Below the pieces are notes generated by a model that saw only the letters and a program-made list of their open reading frames with translations, searched no databases and was not told the DNA's origin. A stretch of DNA of 64,000 bases. Origin: Pneumocystis sp. 'macacae'. Its lineage: Eukaryota; Ascomycota; Pneumocystomycetes; Pneumocystales; Pneumocystaceae. The stretch covers positions 62,001 to 126,000 of the forward strand of contig CM030731.1 in assembly GCA_018127085.1 (NCBI GenBank). The letters are read 5' to 3'. Position 1 is the stretch's first letter; each line of letters starts with the position of its first letter. This document shows, one piece after another, positions 35,996 to 46,149 of this stretch. Position numbers and translations under genes: made by a program.

Positions 35996-38283
35996 TTAAC
36001 GTCTATTTGTTTTTCCAGATTTGCGTTTTCCTGAGTAAAGATGTCTTGGTTTCCTGTTAACAATCCGTCTATCACTCTCTGACGTCATAGAAAGACTTTT
36101 TAGTTTACGTTGATAAAGTTTAGCCAATTTTTCTGCTTTTGATCTTGCTATAGGGTCTGTAATACCAGTGTTATGATTTTTTACTGGAACTTGAGAATAT
36201 AATTTTTTAACATCTTTCATCTCAATATCTTTATCTGATTGTTTAAAGTTTGAAATCTCTTTTGATTGTGATTTTATACGTTCACATATAGAAGATGTAT
36301 TTAATCCAATCGACGTTAAATGTTCATTCATTTCGGAAACGGTTTTCAAGCCCATAGTACGGGGAAGAATAGCTTTATTGTTTAACGCTTTTTTAGAATT
36401 AGCTTTTCGTCTTATAGAGTCATTTCTTTCTTTAAGAAATTTAGCTTTTTCTAATATTTTAAGATCTTCTTCATTATCCTAAAACATATTAATAAAACAA
36501 TAGAAACATCATAGCATACAATTTCTTCATCTGAATTATAAAAGCCTTCTTTCTCAAGCTTTTCTTCTTCAGCTTCCAATTCAGCAAGTCTGGCTTCAAT
36601 ATCAGGATCGATAAAGTCATATATATTTTTTCCATTAAGAAATTCAGGCATGATATCAGACTTCCATTCGGGATTATCAAGTATGTAATTTTCTAATATA
36701 ATTAGCAAGATTCAAAATTATTCAATTTCTTACTTTTAAGATTAATATTATATACACCAGGACCACCCTCCTCCATTTCTAAATCTTTTTCCAGCTTTCT
36801 TCTATTAGGGTCATTCCAATCATATGGTTTTCTATTTTTTGCAGCATCCGGTATAAATGGTAATCTTTCAATAGTATCTCTTACAGCAGGTTTTGCAAGA
36901 TGAATTCTGTTCAAAATATTATCACTTTTTTTATCTTTAAGCTTTAATTCTATCCTAGATTCTAGTAATTTGTCACAACACTAATTTAAAATAAGAAATA
37001 TAGGAACTATGTTATCAATACTACATACCGTATTTCTTACATTCATTACACCATCTTCTGTTAGACAGCTAGTTTGAACCATTTGTATATTCTTGTCGTC
37101 TAAAATTGTTTGAATCAATGCTTTGTTTTTCTCATCAAGATCATCAGGATGCATAATATCTATTTTATTAATAACAAGCATAGTAATTTTGTTAGAAAAA
37201 AGAGGTTTTAGACTATGAAACAATTTTACTTGAGATTCAATAGGATATCCACAGTGTTCGCTTAAATCCATAAAATATAAAACACATGCTCTAAGATGAG
37301 CTAATGCAGTAACACTTTGCATTTCTATAGTATTCATATCTTCTAATGGATGATCCAAAATACCAGGAGTATCGATCACTTGCCTAACAGTTTTAAAATA
37401 TGGTTAAGAGAAATTAAAGTGTAAAACTATACCATCTTAAATATTTATAATCCATATGTCCAACAAAAAGGGATTTTGTTGTAAAAGGATATGAGGCTTC
37501 TTCAACATCCGCACGCGTTATTTTATTCATAAAAGATGATTTTCCAACATTTGGCAAACCGCAAATAAGTAAAGTTCGAGTATTAGGCTCAATGCAAGGT
37601 AATCGTGCAAGATGTTGGCGAACTTGTTCCAAGTAAGTTAAAACTTGATTCTGGCGACGTATAATTGTTGCCATGCTATATTTTTAAGCCGAGCTTCTTT
37701 TTGAATCTGTGCATACCGTCCAAGGGCTGCTCTTTTTAGCTGCTTACAACGGTATCTTGGGAATATTAGAGATAATGTTTTAAAATGATTTAGATCATAC
37801 AAGCTATCCCCATATTTAAGTAGACGAATATAATCACGTGCTACTGCCTCAATAAGATGCTTTGCTGTTGCAATATGTGATAGAGCAATTTTAAAATGAT
37901 CTTTGTCATATAAAATATTCAACAAATCACTATAAAATGGATGAAGATCATTTAACCGGGGAAATTCATCAATAATAGCCTGAAGTTTTTCTGCTAATGT
38001 GTCTTTTGTAAATGTAACTTTTTTCATATAAAAACTTCTTCAAATGTTCATAAGATATAGTGCTTTTTCTTTTAATTTGTTTATACTAACCGAATACGAG
38101 ATATCTTGAATCCCGCACGAACAACTGTAGGTGTTTTTCTCTGAGTTTTGGATAGAACAATATCCAAAAATTCTTTAGCTGGAGGAACTGGTGCAATAGA
38201 CTGTAACCTCGTAAGATTTTCTCGTTAAAAAGGCCAATATTTACCTTAAAATGCATTGATTTTGAAATTTGCGTTTTTCGCAC
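35996..38283 (-). CDS. NOG1: Nucleolar GTPase Nog1
   Basis: Nog1 is an essential GTPase on 60S pre-ribosomes. The N-terminal helical part reads [40 protein letters not shown] and [20 protein letters not shown]. The G domain has G1 [10 protein letters not shown]3 [20 protein letters not shown] and G4 NKID ([10 protein letters not shown]). The C-terminal region is basic and ends [11 protein letters not shown]. About six introns. Two starts are possible in exon 1: 38283 ([13 protein letters not shown]) or the internal Met nine codons later, which gives an N-terminus closer to the family. Confidence 0.95.
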
Positions 38284-38308
38284 TAATCAACGTTATTGAA
38301 GCGACCTC

Positions 38309-38322
38309 GTTACTCTAGCAAC
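38309..38322. promoter_or_regulatory. X-box-like element upstream of NOG1
   Basis: GTTACTCTAGCAAC fits GTNRCC-N2-RGYAAC except for T at the sixth base. It lies 25 bp upstream of the NOG1 ATG. Confidence 0.4.
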
Positions 38323-38329
38323 AATGAAT

Positions 38330-39627
38330 AATTACTGTGATTGAGATAATTGGAGATAAAATTTTAATAAAACAGTAAAAATTGGAGAAAATTGTTAAAA
38401 TTATTTTTTTATTTTAAAAAAAAAAATAAAAATGAATAATTTAAAAACAATTTTGTAAAGAAATTAAATTATTCTAAAATAATTAATGTAAAAAAATAAA
38501 TATAAAATACTTATGTAGTTTTTAGTATTGTTTATTGGAAAAAATATTAATTTAAATTGATTTGGTAAAATATTTATAAAAATATTCTTAAATTTTTGAA
38601 ATTTGGTAAGATTTATTTTATTATAAATATTAAACGCTCTGCAAATGCATATGATCTGAATATTATATGAATAATATTTCAAGTAGAAAAGTGTGTCAAA
38701 TATTAAATAGTTGATTTTATTTTTAAAATATTAAATATATATTTAAATATGTTTTATTGTTCAAAAGATTATACTAATAAGTTAATAAAAAATAATGTAA
38801 AAATTAAAATTCTTTTTAATTTATATTTTTAATATTTTTAATATTTATAGGTATAATATATATTTAAGTTTTGTGATAAATAGATTAAATATTTTATAAT
38901 ACTTTTAATATAATGAAATGATAAAAGCCTTTATTAAAAAAATAAAACTGTCTATTTAATTTTAAAAAATTACCTCAGAATTATAAAAATATAAGCTATA
39001 CATATTTATCTATAAATCTTAATTTAAAGATATTATTCATGTTATATAAAAAATAACATTTCATAGAATTCATAAATAAATAATTTTGTGTAACTATTTC
39101 CGTCCTTAACAATATTTATTAATGTTTATAATAAAAAATATACAGTTTAAACATAGTAATTTAGAAATCTATAATCTACTATTATAAACAAATAATAATG
39201 AAAAATATTTTTTCTTAGAACAATAACAATTATCTCTAAAAAATGCAAAAATTACTTTAAAACACATATAAAACAAAATAAATTGAAAGAATATGTAATA
39301 CTTTAAAAATAAATACATTAATCTAAAAAATATAAAAGTAAAAAATCATTGAGGAAATATTGTTTATTTAATATGAATGTTAGAATAAACACACATGATA
39401 CTAAAATATATAACATATTAGAATAAATCATATATTAAATATGAATGAAAAAAATTTATAAACATTTATTTGTATTTAAATGATAAATAAAGACATTTTA
39501 AATAAATTATAAGAAATAAATATATTTTTCTAATTACATTTAAAACAAATTAGAAAGATTAACATTAATCTATTCAACAATAATTTAACGTTGATACTTT
39601 AAGTCTCAAAAATTTCAACAGTAATAA
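38330..39627. other. Very AT-rich intergenic region
   Basis: About 1.3 kb between divergent NOG1 and SPT4, made of A/T runs with no gene or ordered repeat that I can see. Confidence 0.6.
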
Positions 39628-40031
39628 ATGACAATATTGGCATCTACAATTTCTGCAGAAAAAAAAAACCTTCGTGCATGTCTTTTGTGTGGTATTGTTC
39701 TTCCGTATAAACATTTTTTATCAGAAGGTTTCCTTTTTTTGTTCTTAATCATGTTTTTGATAAATTTTAAGGATGTCCTAACTGTGAAACACTTCTTCAA
39801 ATTTCTGCATCAGAAGATTTAGTACAGGAATGTACATCTCCTATTTATGAAGGACTTCTTGCTGTAATGCAGCCTACAGAATCTTGGGTAGCAAAATGGC
39901 AACGTATTAATCGATTCGTAGGCGGCATATATGCTGTCCGTGTACAAGGCCAGCTACCAGAAGAAGTAATTGAACAACTTAGTAGCCGTGGTGTCCAGTA
40001 TCGTCCTCGTGATGGGACAATGGATGACTAA
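39628..40031 (+). CDS. SPT4: Transcription elongation factor Spt4
   Basis: Zinc-binding half of the Spt4-Spt5 (DSIF) complex. Two exons: LRACLLCGIVLPYKHFLSEG, then CPNCETLL, giving the C-x2-C...C-x2-C zinc site split by the intron. ECTSPIYEGLLAVMQPTESW, VAKWQRINRFVGGIYAVRVQ and GVQYRPRDGT are all Spt4 signatures. About 120 residues, the usual length. The first 12 residues precede the conserved start by a short extension. Confidence 0.95.
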
Positions 40032-40525
40032 GTTATATTGACAGCAAATCGCCATTTTTTTATCATGGATTTATAATTACGCATTTATATTTCTAATTAA
40101 AATATCTTTTAGAAAATTTTAAACATAATCTGAATTTCAGATATAACAGAGACTAAGTTTAAGTTTTATAACACATGAGGTATATAATGATATTATTTTT
40201 ACAAAACATAACAGATATATAATAAAATATACTTAAAATAACCCAAACAAAAAATTTATACCCCTATTGATTGTTTTTAAAAACTAGAAGCTTCTTTTTT
40301 AAAAACATATATTAATAATAGAATTTGATAGTTAACTTATTTTTATATTTTTTAGTACTATAAAAAATTATTTAATACCATAATTATTTTATTTAATATC
40401 AAAAGTAATCATTAATCAATTTTAGAGAAAACTAAGATATTTTGTAATACAATGAATAGATATTGTAATGCATATGTATTTCCTATTTTTGCTAACTAAT
40501 GATGTAACTCATTAATTTGAAATAT
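40032..40525. other. AT-rich intergenic region
   Basis: Tandem-gene spacer downstream of SPT4 and upstream of ROK1. No feature recognised. Confidence 0.5.
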
Positions 40526-42224
40526 ATGGATGCTTTTTCAATTTTAGCAGGAGGAACCAATCTTAGGAAAAAGAAAATAGAAGAATTGAAAAAAAAAGGT
40601 GTATAACATGTATAACGTTTATATTTAAAAGAATTAACCCTTCTATCAAACAGATCAAAAAAAAAGTACGATAGATACAAAATTTGAGGAAAAAACCATA
40701 TTCTCCGTTTCTACAAAAGAAGAAATCAAGGACTTCCAACGGCTATTTCGAATACGTGTTTCTGGAGATAATGTTCCTGACCCAATTATGAGCTTTTCGG
40801 TAATGAATAAGCAACTTCAGTTTCCCAATTTTATCCTAAAAAATTTGAAAAAATATGGATTTGAAATACCCACTCCTGTTCAGATGCAAACAATCCCTAT
40901 CTCTGTTGCAGGACGAGATATATTTGTCTGTTCTCCCACAGGTTCTGGCAAAACATTAGCATTTATTATACCTATACTAATCGATCTGAAAAAACATTTG
41001 GATCATGGATTTCGTGCTCTCATAATCACACCAGTAAAAGAGCTTTCTAAGCAGGTATTTCCTACTTCTGTCTACTCTTTTGCTGATGATCAGATTTACC
41101 GAGAAATCAAACGGCTTACTTATGGGAAAAAATTCAAAATTTGCCATCTCCAGAGATCTACTATCTCTAATATTAAAAATTCTAAATACGACATTGTAAT
41201 ATCTACTCCCCAGATGGCATTAAGGGCTATTATTGAAAAAAAAGTAAACTACAGCAGGTAACGACTTTTTCATGGCTTATTCTGGCATTAAATCACACCA
41301 GTGTACGTCACCTTATCCTTGATGAAGGTGACCGACTCTTTGATCATGAATTTATCGAACATACATCCAAACTCATCGCATTTTTCTCTTCAAACGTAAA
41401 AAAATCATTATTTTCAGCTACAATACCTTCTAGCGTCGAAAACCTCATCCAATCCTTTATGGATCATCCTGTCCGCGTCATCATCTGGAAAAAGTTCGTT
41501 GCCCCTCTCTCTTTTTCTCTAACTTTCTACAGAGACACCGCCGTCGACACTGTCCATCAGGAATTGGTCCATGTTGGCTCAGAAGAGGGGAAATTGGTTG
41601 CACTCAGACAGCTTATCCACCAGGGTGGTCTCCTCCTTCCCGCCCTTATCTTTGTGCAGTCTATCCAGAGAGCCAACGAGCTATACAATGAGCTCAAGTC
41701 CGATACACTCAACATTGATGTCTTTCATAGCGACCGCACACAAACACAGCGTGATTCCCTCCTTCATCGTTTCCGCCAAGGCGAGCTCTTTCTTCTCATC
41801 TGCACTGACATCATGTCTCGCGGTATTGACTTCAAGGGCGTCGAACTTGTTATCAATTACGATCTCCCTCTTTCCGTACACAGCTATATTCACCGTATTG
41901 GCCGTACTGGTCGTGCTGGAAGGCCTGGCCGCGCCATCACCTATTTTTCTTCTTCCGACACTAAATATCTTCGAAGGTACTTCTTTTTACACCACTCCTC
42001 CCTTTAACTCTTAAAGTATTGTTCATGTTATGTTACGTTCTGGGTCCCACGTTCCTGCCTGGATGCTCCATCTCCTTCCCGCCATCTCCAAAAAGACCAA
42101 ACAGCGTCTCAAGCGTCTGCCTCCCTCCAGAGATCCCATCTCATCCCACCAATATACAACAAAGCTTCACAAAAACACTTCCTCTACACACGACGCTGCC
42201 GTTCGCACTTCACACCTGCTATAA
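40526..42224 (+). CDS. ROK1: DEAD-box-type RNA helicase Rok1 (DDX52)
   Basis: Helicase for 18S rRNA maturation. The N-terminus MDAFSILAGGT and VSGDNVPDPIMSF are Rok1/DDX52 marks. Helicase motifs are the Q motif PTPVQMQTIPI, I PTGSGKT, II DEGD (41321-41332) instead of DEAD, III SAT, IV ALIFVQSIQRANELYNEL, V CTDIMSRGIDFKG and VI HRIGRTGRAG. Introns include one after KELSKQ and one before VRHLILDEGD. The 3' half is GC-rich (17 of 25 codons around 41767-41841 end in G/C) against 7 of 25 around 40864-40938, but the protein is continuous. It ends TSSTHDAAVRTSHLL. Confidence 0.95.
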
Positions 42225-42619
42225 ACACTTCGTTCGCTTCAATTTGCCTCTATAGACTTTCAAAATATATATACTAGATACTCACAACCAACTCACTATT
42301 TGTATAATTGCTTGCTTAGTAGTTGTAACGACAATGTTTGACTACAGCCAGCGCCGTTACAATAACATTGCAATGATAACGTCTACTAACAATGTCTCAT
42401 GAGAACACCAAATACGCCAAACACATCCCATAGCGACAAATTCCACAACACTGTGACAACACGCCATGGCAACACACCACGGCAACATCACTGCATCGAC
42501 TCACTGAACCACACCACCCAAGATACCCTCCAAACACCCAGCCCACTGCACTGCCCGTCAACCACAGCCTAGCAAGCCATGTTATAGCCATACTTCACCC
42601 CCAAAAAGACCAGACACCG
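42225..42619. other. GC-richer spacer between ROK1 and ATP20
   Basis: Gap between convergent 3' ends, inside the second GC-rich block. It holds repeated short words such as CAACAC, CACGGCAAC and CCATGGCAAC (42463-42473), but I find no gene. Both 3' UTRs should lie here. Confidence 0.45.
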
Positions 42620-43000
42620 TTACACAGAATAGCCCACAAGGTGTCGCCGGCCAAGAACTTCTCCAAGCTTAAAAAACCCATATGCCTCAACCATACGCAC
42701 TCCAAGCCGGACCACAGAATCCCGTCCAAGCATCAGGTGTATCTTGTTCTTAGAAACACGTATCTCACGCCAGAATGCCTCAATCTCTGTCACCGTTGGT
42801 GGCTGAAGCCGCTCCTCCCTCCACACTGCCTTGGTCAGCTTCTCCTAACTGCTGTGCTACACACCCTGTCCTGCAATCTCACGTACAACCCGTGCATTAT
42901 ACTCAAATGACGCCCGAACACACTGCCATGTACGTGTCCAGTTCGACGCTCTTGCTACTGCCATTACTGTTTTAATACGCTGCACCGTTGCTCTCTCCAT
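42620..43000 (-). CDS. ATP20: ATP synthase subunit g
   Basis: Small membrane subunit of mitochondrial F1Fo ATP synthase that supports dimers and cristae. Exon 1 from 43000 reads MERATVQRIKTVMAVARASN, then RASFEYNARVVREIAGQ. An intron at about 42826-42864 leads to VWREERLQPPTVTEIEAFWR and the family ending YGFFKLGEVLGRRHLVGYSV. The last motif, GxFKxGExxGRRxxVGY, is the subunit g glycine/charged membrane helix. Total about 115 residues, the usual size. It is easy to miss because its exons are short and the region is GC-rich. Confidence 0.87.
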
Positions 43001-43027
43001 GTAGAACGTTCACCTGTCCCTGGCCAT

Positions 43028-43071
43028 AACCCTCTCCTAACCCTAACCCTTCCCCTAAAAGACCTAACCCT
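43028..43071. promoter_or_regulatory. AACCCT (telomere-like) boxes between ATP20 and RNR2
   Basis: AACCCT occurs at 43028, 43039, 43045 and 43066, the middle two in direct tandem. In fission yeast AACCCT boxes drive S-phase histone genes, and TTAGGG-type sites bind Tbf1/Teb1 factors. The cluster is in the divergent promoter of ATP20 and RNR2. Confidence 0.55.
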
Positions 43072-43219
43072 GTTCCGGTTACACTGCCCAACTAATACAG
43101 GAAGAGGGCAAAAAGAACTGAACACAGACAATAAATGCACAGAAAATGTGTACCATTTGCCTATAAATCCTGTGTCTGCACTGGTCCTCTAGATTCCCTG
43201 TACAAGATAAATGGATTGG

Positions 43220-43324
43220 ACGCGAGGGCTGGGTTAAGGACTGGGGCTGGATGTTACTGGGGCAACTATTCGCGTTGATGTATGTCGCGTGCACCACGTA
43301 AATATAAAGCGACACGCGGACGCG
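43220..43324. promoter_or_regulatory. Cluster of five MCB-core sites upstream of RNR2
   Basis: ACGCG cores occur at 43220, 43314 and 43320 on the plus strand and as CGCGT at 43271 and 43286. All are within about 130 bp of the RNR2 ATG, with a TATAAA at about 43303. MBF reads this core and drives ribonucleotide reductase genes in yeasts. Confidence 0.72.
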
Positions 43325-43345
43325 ACGACAATAAAACGAACAAAC

Positions 43346-44670
43346 ATGCAAGAACAAACAATATGCAAAGTAAAGGAAATAAATGGAGAAGATAAACTAA
43401 AATAAACAGGAAATAGAGGTGGTGAATGGATCATTAGGATTGGATGAGCTTTGTGCTGCAAGAAGAGCAAAAGAAGCGCTGATCGATATGAAGAAACAAG
43501 CAAAGAAGGAGATTGAGGAAAAAGAGAATGAGCGGGAGGAAGAACCACTATTGATGGAAAATCGGAAGAGATTTGTGCTTTTTCCGATCAAATACCACGA
43601 GGTATGGGCAGGGAAGGGAAAAATGAGGGGGGATGTTGATGGAGACAGATCTGGCAGATGTACAAGAAAGCAGAAGCGTCGTTCTGGACGGCAGAGGAGA
43701 TTGATCTGTCAAAGGATCTGCATGATTGGGACAAGAAGTTAAATGAAGACGAACGATTCTTTATTTCACATGTGCTTGCATTTTTTGCGGCGTCGGATGG
43801 GATTGTAAATGAGAATCTTCTGGAGCGGTTCAGCAATGAGGTACAGGTGCCAGAAGCACGGTGTTTCTATGGATTCCAGATCATGATGGAAAATATCCAC
43901 TCGGAGACGTATTCGTTACTGATTGAGACATATATCAGGGATCCGGTGCAAATGGCGTTTCTTTTTGATGCCATTGAGACAAGTATGTGGTAAAGGAGTA
44001 AAAGTATGGGGTCTAATGGAGATAGTTCCAAGCATCAAATTGAAAGCTGACTGGGCGCTTCGATGGATTGCAGATGAACGATCGACCTTTGCAGAGCGGT
44101 TAGTAGCGTTTGCTGCTGTAGAAGGTATTTTCTTTAGCGGATCATTTGCATCGATTTTCTGGCTCAAAAAGCGGGGTCTGATGCCAGGTCTGACGTTTTC
44201 AAACGAACTCATTTCGCGTGATGAGGGACTTCACACAGACTTTGCTTGCCTGCTTTTTAGCCATCTTCGCAAGCGACCCAGCAAGGAGACTATCCAGGCC
44301 ATCATTGTCGAAGCAGTTAGCATTGAACAGGACTTTTTGACGTCCTCACTACCCTGTCCTCTTCTGGGGATCAATGCAGGGCTCATGAAACAATATATTG
44401 AGGTGTGTTGTTACATTCTCAAGGTATTTGGTCATTCTTAACACTAGGCAGTTTGTAGCCGATAGGCTTTTGGTTGCTCTTGGGAATAACAAATACTATA
44501 ACGCAATCAACCCATTTGATTTCATGGAAAATATTTCACTGCAAGGCAAAACCAACTTCTTTGAAAAGCGTGTCTCGGATTACCAGAAATCTGGTGTCAT
44601 GGCCAGCATTAAAAAACATGATTACGATCCAATCGATGCACATACATTTTCTCTCGACGAAGAGTTTTAG
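43346..44670 (+). CDS. RNR2: Ribonucleotide reductase small subunit
   Basis: R2 subunit with the di-iron centre and tyrosyl radical that makes dNTPs with R1. Exon 1 is 24 nt (MQEQTICK); splicing at GTAAAG...AACAG leads to [20 protein letters not shown], which sets the start. Conserved blocks are [56 protein letters not shown] (radical Tyr in CFYGF), [20 protein letters not shown] and [19 protein letters not shown]. The C-terminus FSLDEEF is the peptide that docks on R1. Four introns, including one before FVADRLL. GC-rich codons; MCB and AACCCT boxes lie upstream. Confidence 0.96.
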
Positions 44671-44915
44671 CTAAAGCATACAGCATTTTTATATCATTAT
44701 GTTAATACCTATCGATTATCACTTATCGACATCGGTATATAGTACGTCTAATCACAAAAATAAAGGATTAAGAATAAAAAATACAGAGATATCCAATAGA
44801 AAATAGAAAACATTTTTTATACAGAAAATTTTTATATGCATAATGTCTGCTATATAAAAAGCGCCTGTTATATATGAATATCCGTGATTTGTGCCATACA
44901 TATTCTCCTGGATAT
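44671..44915. other. Convergent 3' intergenic region
   Basis: Short gap between RNR2 and SRP21 in which composition returns to AT-rich. Nothing recognised. Confidence 0.5.
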
Positions 44916-45415
44916 TTATCGCCGTTTCTTATGCCTTTTTCCTTGTCCCTGTTCTGCTGCTTGCTGTACCTGTGTTACTTGCAGATCCTGATCTGTCTCT
45001 GCTTGCGGTTCTATTGTATTAGCCATTGTATGGCCAAGTGTACAAGCAGCAGCCATTAGCCGTGCAACATCAACTGCACGATCTGTTCGAAATCGAATAC
45101 AAATACCCGATACAGGATCATATGTTTTTATAGACAAATGTGCCTTGTCTGAAGCACGATATTTCGTGCTAATTCGTGTCTACTTCTGTTAGAAAAACCA
45201 TAGAACCACTACAGAAACGTAGCAGAAACAAGATACTAGAAAATAGAATTAAGTATTTAAAACTACATTATAACATTTTATTGTAGTGTTCCACTTGTGT
45301 TTTTCAGTAGTCTATTGTGCTACATTGATAGGACTAAACTTACCGTTTGAGAAGCTGCTTCTAGAAGCTGCTGTGACTTTAAAAAATAGACATCAATTGT
45401 TTTTACTCGTGGCAT
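44916..45415 (-). CDS. SRP21: Signal recognition particle subunit SRP9/Srp21
   Basis: Alu-domain subunit of the signal recognition particle. Exon 1 reads MPRVKTIDVYFLKSQQLLEA with ASQT; exon 2 continues TRISTKYRASDKAHLSIKTY and DPVSGICIRFRTDRAVDVAR, the core SRP9-21 domain, then a Gln-rich stretch and a basic end (KRHKKRR). The intron (45180-45343, about 164 nt) is long for this genome. About 110 residues. Confidence 0.85.
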
Positions 45416-45475
45416 GACAAGAATCTTTGTTTTAATATAAACTAAAAGCTATAGTTGTTTCGATGACTCTTTTAG

Positions 45476-45917
45476 TTATTGCTGTACAGATTGAGATTGT
45501 TCTGGTAGAAAGAAAGTACGTAATCGAGAAAGTACTATGCAAAATCAGCCAACCGAATAGAAAAACAATGCACATACAAAGTGGTTCTTGTGGACGTACA
45601 ATTATAGGTTTTTTATGAGGTAACTCCTGGATAATCTGTTTGTTACAAGATACACTAGTAGGTGATACAGATAATGCATCAACAGATACTCCAAAAGATG
45701 TTTTAATAGAGTTATTGCTTAATACTTGTGTTATTTTAACTGAATCACAAGAAACGTTTTCTTTGAACGCTTCTTCAAGTACTTCGTGAAGAGCCTTGTC
45801 AAGAACGTTTTCAGATGAATATAACTTTAGTCCTATATCTAATTAGAGTTCTGAGATAACCAAATAAAATATACGTTTTTCTAATGGCAAAACTTCATCA
45901 AATTCAAGTCGCTGCAT
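45476..45917 (-). CDS. Small protein of unknown function
   Basis: Three exons give a continuous frame: MQRLEFDEVLPLEKH, then IGLKLYSSENVLDKALHEVL with EEAFKENV, a Ser/Val/Pro-rich middle (SFGVSVDALSVSPTSVSC, KKPIIVRPQEPL) and, after a GTATGT intron, LSRLRTFFLPEQSQSVQQ. Introns have good GT-AG ends. Around 130 residues, no membrane segment, an N-terminal helix-prone part. I do not recognise the family. It lies upstream of SRP21 on the same strand with only 60 bp between. Confidence 0.55.
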
Positions 45918-46149
45918 CGTCGTATCGTTAATGAAACAGTTTAATTATTGAATAATCATGTTTTCTTTTCACCAAAAAATACACAAAAAACTAAGAAATC
46001 TACATTATTAAAAGACATAAATATACTAAAAACATTGACAGTGATTATTGTCATTTAAATAATTTTTTAAAAGTTTTTAAAGAAAGTTTAAATAGTTTTT
46101 ATTGAGTATTAATTTGAAAATAAATAATGAATAGAAATTATAAACAAGA

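Noticed and set aside
42463..42473. CCATGGCAAC as another RFX X-box
   Set aside because: The left half departs from GTNRCC at two bases and the site lies between two convergent 3' ends.
43022..43075. Chromosome end or subtelomere marked by CCCTAA repeats
   Set aside because: The repeats are few, interrupted and flanked on both sides by single-copy housekeeping genes, so this is not a telomere.
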